Shown here: one piece after another, positions 48,481 through 55,290 of the stretch
Numbering within the stretch: position 1 is the first letter of the stretch
Layout of the letters: each line of letters starts with the position of its first letter
Assembly (NCBI RefSeq): GCF_000178975.2
Contig: NC_015057.1
Coordinates: 411,659-475,658 of the forward strand
Direction of reading: 5' to 3'
Length of the DNA stretch: 64,000 bases
Source: Granulicella tundricola MP5ACTX9
Lineage (GTDB): Bacteria > Acidobacteriota > Terriglobia > Terriglobales > Acidobacteriaceae
The notes under the pieces: model-generated
The model's database searches: none
What the model was told of the DNA's origin: nothing
What the model saw: only the letters and a program-made list of their open reading frames with translations
Made by a program: the position numbers and the translations under genes

Positions 48481-48957
48481 ATGAAGAACCTACGCCTCAC
48501 CCTCATCACCGCAGCATCGTTAGCCGTCCTCGCCACCTCGGCCTTCGCCTTCTCCCAGTCCGAAAGCTCTCGCGGCTCACAACCCCGCATGATCCGCCGC
48601 GTCATCGCCCGTTTTGAATCCCGCCTGAACATCACCACCGCCCAGCGCGAGCAGGTCAAGGCCATCCTCAAAACGGAAGAGCCCACCATCCTCGCCCTCG
48701 CCGCCCAGGCCAAACAGGAGCGCGAAGCCATGACCGCACTCCCCACTTACAACGAGGCGCAGGTCCGCGAGGTCGCACAGCAATACGCAGCCACCAACAC
48801 CAACATCCTCGTGGAGCGAACCAAGGTCCGTCTGGAGCTCCGCGCCGTCCTCACCCCCCAGCAACTCCAGCAGCTAGAGCAGTTCAAATCCACCTTCGGT
48901 GCCGGATCGGGGGACCGCGTCGGAGATCGTCTCGACATGGTCCTCAACCAGCTTTAG
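48481..48957 (+). CDS. Periplasmic Spy/CpxP-like protein
   Basis: 158 residues with a signal peptide (MKNLRLTLITAASLAVLATS). Helical mature part with LNITTAQREQVKAILKTEEP and the LTPQQLQQLEQF motif, the LTXXQ signature of Spy/CpxP proteins, which chaperone periplasmic proteins or inhibit the Cpx sensor. An in-frame ATG 72 bases earlier is rejected because the signal peptide starts here. It lies just before a response regulator and a histidine kinase gene, the same gene set as CpxP-CpxR-CpxA. Confidence 0.85.
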   Translation: MKNLRLTLITAASLAVLATSAFAFSQSESSRGSQPRMIRRVIARFESRLNITTAQREQVKAILKTEEPTILALAAQAKQEREAMTALPTYNEAQVREVAQQYAATNTNILVERTKVRLELRAVLTPQQLQQLEQFKSTFGAGSGDRVGDRLDMVLNQL

Positions 48958-48974
48958 CCCCCACGGGCCTTACC

Positions 48975-49742
48975 ATGACAGCAGCCGGCGGCCCAGACGG
49001 GTCGTCGGCCTGCTGCCGTTTAGAAAGGACTACGCCAATCTCCCTCACCCACGTACTCATGATCGACGACGACGTAGCCCTCACCGACAGCCTCCGCCGT
49101 CTGCTCGCCATGGACGGCCTTCGTCTCGACGCCGTCCACCGTGCAGAAGAAGGCCTTACCCGAGCCCTCGAAGGCCGTCACGCCATCGTCATCCTGGACA
49201 TCATGCTCCCTGACGGCGATGGCCGTCAGATCCTCCGCCGCATCCGCCAGGCCTCAGAGGTCCCCGTCATCATGCTCACCGCCCGCGGTGATGACAAGGA
49301 CCGCATCCAGGGCCTTGAAGCCGGCGCGGACGACTACCTCCCCAAACCCTTCAACCCCCGAGAGCTCGTCGCCCGCATCCGCGCCGTCCTCAAACGCGGC
49401 CGCCCTCCCGCCATGCCCGCCGCCGCCCTCACCATCGACGGCCTCACCCTTCGCACCCACACCCGCAAGGTCACGCTCAACAACGAAACCATCGACGTCA
49501 CCGGCGCGGAGTTCGATATCCTCCTGCTCCTCGTCCAGTCCGCCGGCCAGATCATCACGCGCGAAAAGCTCGCCCAGTTCGCCCTGGGCCGGGACCTCGG
49601 AGCCTTTGACCGCAGCATCGACAACCACGTCAGCAATCTCCGCAAAAAGCTCGGCCCCTTGCCGGATGACGGCGAACGCATCCGCAGCGTGCGCGGCTCC
49701 GGTTACCTCTACGCCGGCGAGCTCATCGTGGAGTCCGCGTGA
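48975..49742 (+). CDS. OmpR-family response regulator (CpxR-like)
   Basis: 255 residues if started at the ATG at 48975. Receiver: VLMIDDDVALTDSLRRLLAM, phospho-acceptor Asp75 in IVILDIMLPDGDG, and Lys in DDYLPKPFNPREL. The winged helix ends HVSNLRKKLGPLP and IRSVRGSGYLYAG. The true start is uncertain: 48975 has no good binding site and adds about 21 unusual residues, whereas AAAGGA at 49024-49029 is followed eight bases later by an in-frame ATC (49038) that would give ISLTHVLMIDDD. The ATG at 49059 would cut into the first strand. It overlaps the kinase gene. Confidence 0.9.
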   Translation: MTAAGGPDGSSACCRLERTTPISLTHVLMIDDDVALTDSLRRLLAMDGLRLDAVHRAEEGLTRALEGRHAIVILDIMLPDGDGRQILRRIRQASEVPVIMLTARGDDKDRIQGLEAGADDYLPKPFNPRELVARIRAVLKRGRPPAMPAAALTIDGLTLRTHTRKVTLNNETIDVTGAEFDILLLLVQSAGQIITREKLAQFALGRDLGAFDRSIDNHVSNLRKKLGPLPDDGERIRSVRGSGYLYAGELIVESA

Positions 49743-51115
49743 GACAAAGCCTCTATGCCAAGATCTTCCTCTGGTTCTGTGCCACCGTCGTCGTGACCCT
49801 CATCGTCACCCTTGCCAGCGCAGCCTTCCTCGGAGCCCAGCCCTTCGGACGCCGCTGGATGGCCATGACCCAGGACCTCTACGCCCACACCGCCGTGGAC
49901 TTCTACCTCACCAGCGGAGACGTCGGCCTCCAGCACTACCTCGACACCCTCGCCCATAGCTCCACCATCCAGGGCCAGTTGCTTGATGAAGCAGGCCACG
50001 ACGTCCTCGGCCGCACCCCCTCACCGGAGGCCGCCAACGTCCTCGCTCAATCCAACCGCACCGGCCAGTCCGCCGTCCGTCTCGGTCGCGTCTGGAGCGC
50101 CGCCTCGCCTGTCTCGGGCTCCGGCCGCCACTTCACCTTCGTTATGGTCGTTCACCCGGAGCGCAACCCATTCGACGGCACCTTCGCCCGTTCCATGCTG
50201 CCTCGCATCGCCCTCGGCTTCCTGCTCGTAGCCCTCTGCTGCCTCCTGCTCGCAAGACACATCACCCGCCCCATCCTCGTTCTGGAGCGTGCCGCAAGCG
50301 ACCTCGCGGCAGGATCGCTCACCGTTCGCGCCCTGCCTCAAATCGCAGGAAGACAAGACGAGTTGGCCCGCATGGCCAGTGCCTTTGACCACATGGCAGA
50401 ACGCATCCAGACCCTCATCCAGACCCAGCAGGAGATGCTCGGCCACATCTCCCATGAGCTTCGTTCTCCCCTCACCCGCATCGGCGTCTCGCTGGAGCTC
50501 CTCCGCCGCGGAGAGAACGAGTCGTTCGACCAGATGCAGCTAGACCTCGACCGCCTCAACCAGATGATCGGTGAGATCCTCGAACTCACCCGCATGGACC
50601 TCCAGCAAGGGGTGCGCATCGCGTCGGAGCCAGTCGACCTCCGCGCCATGCTCCAGGCCATCGCAAAGGACGCCGCCTTTGAAGCCCGCGAGCGCAACCA
50701 GCGCATCGACTGCACCATCGACACCCCCTGCATCGTCATGGGCGACCAGCCGCTCCTCAGAAGCTGCTGCGAGAACATCGTCCGTAACGCCCTGCTCTAC
50801 ACGCCCCCCGGAACCGCCATCGGCATCGCCCTCAGATGCCTTTCAAACCAGGCCGAGATCTCCATCGAAGACGAAGGCGATGGAGTCCCACCCGAAGCTC
50901 TCTCGCATCTCTTTGAGATGTTTTACCGCGTCGGAATCCTATCGCACCGGCACCCGGAAGGCACCGGCTTCGGCCTGGCGATAGCCAAAAGAATCGTCGT
51001 CATGCACCACGGCACCATCACCGCCGCCCACATGCAGCCGCACGGCCTCGCCATCCGCATCACCTTGCCCGCTGTCTCGTCCCGAACTGCCTCGTCCCGA
51101 ACCGTTTTGTCCTGA
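49739..51115 (+). CDS. Sensor histidine kinase (CpxA-like)
   Basis: 458 residues starting GTG, overlapping the regulator's stop as GTGA. TM1 about 9-32 (IFLWFCATVVVTLIVTLASA), a periplasmic sensor of about 130 residues, TM2 (IALGFLLVALCCLLLA), a HAMP linker, HisKA with the phospho-accepting His in GHISHELRSPLTRIG, then the ATP domain with NIVRNALLYTP (N box) and EGTGFGLAIAKRIVV (G2). All key residues are present. With the regulator and the Spy/CpxP-like gene it probably forms an envelope-stress system. Confidence 0.92.
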   Translation: MRQSLYAKIFLWFCATVVVTLIVTLASAAFLGAQPFGRRWMAMTQDLYAHTAVDFYLTSGDVGLQHYLDTLAHSSTIQGQLLDEAGHDVLGRTPSPEAANVLAQSNRTGQSAVRLGRVWSAASPVSGSGRHFTFVMVVHPERNPFDGTFARSMLPRIALGFLLVALCCLLLARHITRPILVLERAASDLAAGSLTVRALPQIAGRQDELARMASAFDHMAERIQTLIQTQQEMLGHISHELRSPLTRIGVSLELLRRGENESFDQMQLDLDRLNQMIGEILELTRMDLQQGVRIASEPVDLRAMLQAIAKDAAFEARERNQRIDCTIDTPCIVMGDQPLLRSCCENIVRNALLYTPPGTAIGIALRCLSNQAEISIEDEGDGVPPEALSHLFEMFYRVGILSHRHPEGTGFGLAIAKRIVVMHHGTITAAHMQPHGLAIRITLPAVSSRTASSRTVLS

Positions 51116-51197
51116 AGTGTCTGGCCGTGGAGTAAACCCGCAGGTCTCCGTGTCAGAGTGATCAAGTACTTCATACATTCGCTTCAAGGAGCCAGTC

Positions 51198-51563
51198 ATG
51201 AACATGAAATTCACCACCACCGCAGTCCTCGCACTCATGCTTCCTTTCACCGCAGCCCTCGCTCAGAAGAGCGTCACCGGCAAACGCGGCGGAACCGCTT
51301 CCAGCTCCGTCACCCGCACCGGCGGCACCGTCAACGCCAGCGGAACCGCCACCGGCGCACACGGCAATACCGTCACCGGATCGGGCATCGCCACCAAAAC
51401 CAAGACCGGCACCGTAGACAGCGGCAGCATCACCGGTCCCAAGGGTGGAACCTCCACCGTCAGCGGCACCACCACGGATAACGGCGCCACCACCACCGCC
51501 AACGGAACCGTAACCGGCCCCCGCGGCAACTCCCGCACCGGCTCTGTCACCGTCCCCAAATAA
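51198..51563 (+). CDS. Secreted Gly/Thr-rich repeat protein
   Basis: 121 residues with a signal peptide (MKFTTTAVLALMLPFTAALA). The mature 97 residues are nearly all G, T, S, A, N and V with repeating TVTGSG, SITGPKGG and TVTGPRGNS units, suggesting an extended or beta-structured surface chain. There are no cysteines or catalytic motifs. An AAGGAG site lies 5' of the start. It follows the histidine kinase gene by 82 bases and could be a target of that system (inference). I do not know a named family. Confidence 0.75.
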   Translation: MNMKFTTTAVLALMLPFTAALAQKSVTGKRGGTASSSVTRTGGTVNASGTATGAHGNTVTGSGIATKTKTGTVDSGSITGPKGGTSTVSGTTTDNGATTTANGTVTGPRGNSRTGSVTVPK

Positions 51564-51575
51564 GACAAGCGTGCG

Positions 51576-51600
51576 CGTTGGGGGATATCCTCCCCCAACG
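51576..51600 (+). terminator. GC-rich hairpin after the Gly/Thr-rich gene
   Basis: CGTTGGGGG (51576-51584) pairs exactly with CCCCCAACG (51592-51600) around a seven-base loop, 12 bases past the stop codon. No T-run follows, so termination may be weak or factor-assisted. Confidence 0.6.
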
Positions 51601-51655
51601 TCGCATCGGCTTCTCGCCTGTCCGTCCGTGAGTCGTTTACTCTTTGATTCCGCGG

Positions 51656-52507
51656 CTACTGCACATCGCTCACTTTGCCGTTCACGAAAATGATCTTCAT
51701 GTCGGGGTACTTATAGATCTGTTTCGCCCCCAGATCGATGATCTGCGCAGGCGCACCCATGGTCGCAGTCACCTGTGCAGGCGTCTGTCCCAGAGCGACG
51801 GTCGGCGGCGCGGACTGCGGCGCGGCTTGCGTGATGCCTGCCCCACCGACGGGTGCACCCGTAGTCGCGGAAACCGCGCAATGAGGTTCGCACGAGCGAG
51901 CAATCGTGCCGGCGTCACGCGTCCGTACCTGGTCGCCCGCATTCACGGACAGAACAGCCTCGATCATCTTCGAAGCATCGTCCACGGACATCTGCGCCAA
52001 AGTCCCCTTGGGCTCTTTAAACGAGAGAGTCGTGGAATAACGCTTCGCAGCCTGATACTGGCTGCCATAGGTCCCGTTCGTATAAGTCGCCAGAACCGCA
52101 TCGGACGTCAGGATCGTCAACTTCAGAGCGTCTTCCTTGCCCTGGGTGTCCTCATTGATCTTGGTGATATAAACCTTCTGCCCAGGTTGAAGAATCTGCA
52201 GATTGTTGCTCTTCAGAAAGCCGAGACCCTTGGAGCGCTGCTTCACCTGCCCGTCGACCACAGGGTTCTCAAACGTGATCATCGTAGGATACGGTTCTGC
52301 GTTGATCCCGTCTGCCTCGATCGTCAAGACAGTCCCGGGATTGGCCGCTACTCCTTGCGAATTGATCTCAGTGACGCGGTACTTTTGCTTGAGTGCCTTG
52401 ACTAGGGTGTCTTGCGCAACGGCAACAGAGGTCAAGCTCACAGCAAACGCTAAAACAGGAAAGATCTTAAAATTGACCTTCCGAATATACGACAAGTGGA
52501 CCGGCAT
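51656..52507 (-). CDS. Secreted protein of unknown function with C-terminal SmpA/OmlA-like motif
   Basis: 283 residues with a signal peptide (FKIFPVLAFAVSLTSVAVAQ). The middle is beta-rich (VLTIEADGINAEPYPTMITF). After a Gly/Ala/Pro linker with two cysteines (SCEPHCAV) the C-terminus reads LGQTPAQVTATMGAPAQIID then YKYPDMKIIFVNGKVSDVQ. This is the pattern of the small SmpA/OmlA-like (BamE-like) fold also used in other envelope proteins. Convergent with the Gly/Thr-rich gene. Function not known. Confidence 0.75.
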   Translation of the reverse strand: MPVHLSYIRKVNFKIFPVLAFAVSLTSVAVAQDTLVKALKQKYRVTEINSQGVAANPGTVLTIEADGINAEPYPTMITFENPVVDGQVKQRSKGLGFLKSNNLQILQPGQKVYITKINEDTQGKEDALKLTILTSDAVLATYTNGTYGSQYQAAKRYSTTLSFKEPKGTLAQMSVDDASKMIEAVLSVNAGDQVRTRDAGTIARSCEPHCAVSATTGAPVGGAGITQAAPQSAPPTVALGQTPAQVTATMGAPAQIIDLGAKQIYKYPDMKIIFVNGKVSDVQ

Positions 52508-52700
52508 AATGAGGCTCCTGAACAGGGGATATAGCTTCGATGAACGTGATCAAGCCACGCGCCATCTCACAAATAATACAGTTCGAAGACGACGCCCAAT
52601 CAAGGTGCAAGACCGTGAGTATCACCCAATTCATGGACCTCTGTGTTCAGAACCTCACGGTCGTCGCATATACTGCTCCAGTCCACCATCAGGAGCTTTT

Positions 52701-53432
52701 ATGCAACCGTCCCTTCTGTCCCTGGCAGACCAGTCCCTCTACAACATCGTCAGCACCGCCACTCCAGCGACCATCGCCGACGTAATCGCAACCATGCAAG
52801 CCATCGACGCCCTCCTCCCACCAGAAGACGGCCTCAAGTGGTTCAACCGCCTCTACCTTATGGTCACCCAACAGGTGGACTTCAACCCTCCGGCTGGCGG
52901 ATGGAAGAACCCAAGATGGCTCACGCAACTCGATGTCGTCTTCGCTGGCCTCTACTTCAAAGCCGTCGCCGACTTCCTCGCCGGACGCCCCATCCCCGCC
53001 TCGTGGAGCGCAATGTTTGCCTCCCGCCACACCCCCGGCATTGATCGCATCCAATTCGCCTTAGCGGGCATGAACGCCCACATCAACCACGATCTGGCCC
53101 TCGCCCTGATCGCAACCGACACCGCCCTGAACGTCACCCCCACCCTCACCAGCCCTGAGTTCACCGATTACCAGGCCGTCAACCAGCTCCTCAACGCCCT
53201 CATGCCGGCCACCCTCACCATGCTTGCCACTGACACCCTCGGCGTCCTAGCCCAGGACACCGGCAAAGTCGGCCGCCTACTCGCATTCTGGGACATGTGC
53301 CGCGCCCGCGAACTTGCCTGGCTCTTCGCCGACCACCTCTCGAGCCTGGCCGGCCCTCCTCGCGCCCTGGCCCTCAACGCTCAGGACTCCATGACTGGCG
53401 TCCTCGCCCGAGCCATCCTGGCCTTCTCATAA
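52701..53432 (+). CDS. DUF5995 family protein
   Basis: 243 residues starting MQPSLLSLADQSLYNIVSTA, with AGGAG seven bases upstream; earlier in-frame starts are rejected as they cross the divergent gene. Family pattern: GLKWFNRLYLMVTQQVDF, WLTQLDVVFAGLYFKA, FALAGMNAHINHDLALAL and LLAFWDMCRARELAWLFADH. The two His in NAHINHDL resemble a metal site. No signal peptide is seen. The activity of the family is unknown. It is followed by the 148-bp repeat copy B. Confidence 0.8.
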   Translation: MQPSLLSLADQSLYNIVSTATPATIADVIATMQAIDALLPPEDGLKWFNRLYLMVTQQVDFNPPAGGWKNPRWLTQLDVVFAGLYFKAVADFLAGRPIPASWSAMFASRHTPGIDRIQFALAGMNAHINHDLALALIATDTALNVTPTLTSPEFTDYQAVNQLLNALMPATLTMLATDTLGVLAQDTGKVGRLLAFWDMCRARELAWLFADHLSSLAGPPRALALNAQDSMTGVLARAILAFS

Positions 53433-53451
53433 ACACAATCGAATGAATCGC

Positions 53452-53599
53452 TTACAACTATTTTCGCCAAAAACAGCCCAAAACTCACGTGTCAAGTCCC
53501 CGGGCCTTCAAAAATCCCCGTAAGTAATTGATCTGAAAACGTTTACGCGCAAAAAATAGTTGGGGTATTTACCCCATGCAATCCGGTAAAATAGAAGTA
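53452..53599 (+). repeat. 148-bp intergenic repeat, copy B
   Basis: Begins TTACAACTATTTTCG, continues CGTGTCAAGTCCCCGGGCCT, AAAAATAGTTGGGGTATTTA and CCCC, and ends GGTAAAATAGAAGTA. Same length as copy A at 38450-38597 with no gap needed. Here the hairpin GGGGTA-TT-TACCCC is perfect. It lies 19 bases past the DUF5995 gene, in the same orientation relative to the upstream gene as copy A. Confidence 0.8.
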
Positions 53600-53611
53600 A
53601 TAGCAAACAAG

Positions 53612-53645
53612 AGCGCTCAGGCCAAAAGCCTGAGCGCTTTTTTTT
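53612..53645 (+). terminator. Strong intrinsic terminator after repeat copy B
   Basis: AGCGCTCAGGC (53612-53622) pairs exactly with GCCTGAGCGCT (53628-53638) around a five-base loop, followed by a run of eight T ending at 53645. It would end transcripts from the DUF5995 gene and include the repeat in their 3' end. Confidence 0.9.
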
Positions 53646-53653
53646 AGTCCAGG

Positions 53654-53750
53654 CATAAGTCATTTATTTTGAATACTTTGAGCGTAAGCCATTTGGAATG
53701 AATACTTTGCCGTTCGTTCCAGACCTAACCCAAATCGAATGAATACTTTA
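53654..53750 (+). repeat. ATACTTT module, three copies (B1-B3)
   Basis: B1 53654-53680 (CATAAGTCATTTATTTTGAA + TACTTTG), B2 53683-53709 (CGTAAGCCATTTGGAATGAA + TACTTTG), B3 53724-53750 (CCTAACCCAAATCGAATGAA + TACTTTA). Each is 27 bases. The block is followed by GATCATTTGC and a G-rich tract (53761-53772) ending four bases before the complement of the MFS stop codon. Confidence 0.8.
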
Positions 53751-53776
53751 GATCATTTGCGGGGGGAGGGGGTACC

Positions 53777-55207
53777 CTAAGCAGCCTGAGCCCCGAGCAA
53801 AGAAGCCGCCCGCGCCGCACTAGCCCGCGACCACTCAGTATTGGACGCCCAACCAAGAAACATCACCACAGTTCCACATCCCGTCATGACCCACCAGATG
53901 GGATGCGTAGCTTGGGCGAAGTTCGATGCGCCCGTCGCACTCGCACGGCTCGCACTCACCACAGTCCCCGCAATCGCCACCCCGAGCGCCGCCCCTACCT
54001 GACGGCTCGTCGAGGCGATCGCAGCCGCCACCCCCGCCTGTGCCAGCGGCATGCCCGCCACGGCATTGTTCGTGATCGCGGGATTCACCATCCCCAGTCC
54101 CGTCCCGAACAGCCCATAAGCCAACAGCAACTCCCACAGCGGAGTCCCCCCACTCAACCCCGTCAGAAGCAGAGTCCCCAACATGAACCCCGCCCCGGAG
54201 ATCAGCAGGGAAGGCCGAGTCCCATAAACCCCCACCAGTCGCCCCGACACGGGCGAAAAAACCATCATCGTCACCGCCAGCGGCAAAGTACAAAGGCCCG
54301 TATGAAACGCCGAGAACCCGCGCACCTGCTGCAAATAAAGCGCATTCAAAAACAGGAACCCGGCAAACGAAGCAAACGCACAAAGCCCTAGCAGCGTCGC
54401 GCTACTAAAAGGCACACTCCGGAAGAACCGCAGATCCACAAGCGGCTCAGCCTGCTTCGCTTCATACACCAGAAACCCCACCAGCGAAGCCGCTGCCACC
54501 ACAAACAACCCCACAATCAACCGCGATGACCACCCTTCATGCGCCCCCGCGATCACCGCATACGTCAGCGCCGTAAGCCCCGTGAACACCAGCAGTTGCC
54601 CTACCGGATCGAACCGCCGCCCCCGCGCCGCCTTGGACTCCGGCACAAACACCGCCGCCAACACTACAGCCAATATCCCCAGCGGCACGTTCACCCAGAA
54701 GATCGACCGCCACCCGATCGCCTGTGTCAACGCCCCACCCAGCAGCGGCCCCACCGCAAACGACACCCCCCCCACCGCCCCCCAAACCCCGGTAGCCCGA
54801 GCCCGTTCCTTCGGGTCTTTGAACACATTCGCAACGATCGACAACGCAACAGGATTGAGCATGGAAGCCCCCAGCCCCTGCAGCGCGCGGAACGCCACCA
54901 GTTGCTCAATGTTGTGTGCCATGCTGCAAAGGAAGGACGCAGCCGTAAACAAGCTCAGCCCGATCTGAAACACCAGACGTCGCCCCACCCGGTCCGAAAC
55001 CGACCCCGCCAGCATCAGCAGCGAAGCCACGACCAGCGTATAGGAGTCCATGATCCACTGCAGTCCGGAGACGCTCGCATGCAGATCGTGCTGAATTGCC
55101 GGTAGAGCCACGTTAACGATCGTCACATCCATGCCGACGAGCAGCAGGCTCATGCAGCAGATCCCCAGGATCACATCCGGGTGGACACTCTTTACCTGTG
55201 ACACCAT
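53777..55207 (-). CDS. MFS multidrug exporter, DHA2/EmrB-QacA type (14 helices)
   Basis: 476 residues with 14 predicted membrane helices. Family marks: LLVGMDVTIVNVALPAIQHD at helix 1, GSVSDRVGRRLVF as motif A, FRALQGLGASMLNPVALSIV, and GPLLGGALTQAIGWRSIFWV as motif C/helix 5. It exports drugs or toxic organics with proton entry. The gene stands alone, convergent with the DUF5995 gene across the repeat-rich gap, and its stop abuts the G-rich tract. Confidence 0.9.
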   Translation of the reverse strand: MVSQVKSVHPDVILGICCMSLLLVGMDVTIVNVALPAIQHDLHASVSGLQWIMDSYTLVVASLLMLAGSVSDRVGRRLVFQIGLSLFTAASFLCSMAHNIEQLVAFRALQGLGASMLNPVALSIVANVFKDPKERARATGVWGAVGGVSFAVGPLLGGALTQAIGWRSIFWVNVPLGILAVVLAAVFVPESKAARGRRFDPVGQLLVFTGLTALTYAVIAGAHEGWSSRLIVGLFVVAAASLVGFLVYEAKQAEPLVDLRFFRSVPFSSATLLGLCAFASFAGFLFLNALYLQQVRGFSAFHTGLCTLPLAVTMMVFSPVSGRLVGVYGTRPSLLISGAGFMLGTLLLTGLSGGTPLWELLLAYGLFGTGLGMVNPAITNNAVAGMPLAQAGVAAAIASTSRQVGAALGVAIAGTVVSASRASATGASNFAQATHPIWWVMTGCGTVVMFLGWASNTEWSRASAARAASLLGAQAA

Positions 55208-55290
55208 CTATCTATGATACGCATGACTCGCTGAGACACCCAGCTTCCACCATCCAAAGCCACGTCCCAGCTCATCGGGAACCATCTCAT

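Noticed and set aside
52203..52700. N-terminal extension of the DUF5995 frame
   Set aside because: Runs antisense through the neighbouring secreted-protein gene; AGGAG marks the start at 52701.
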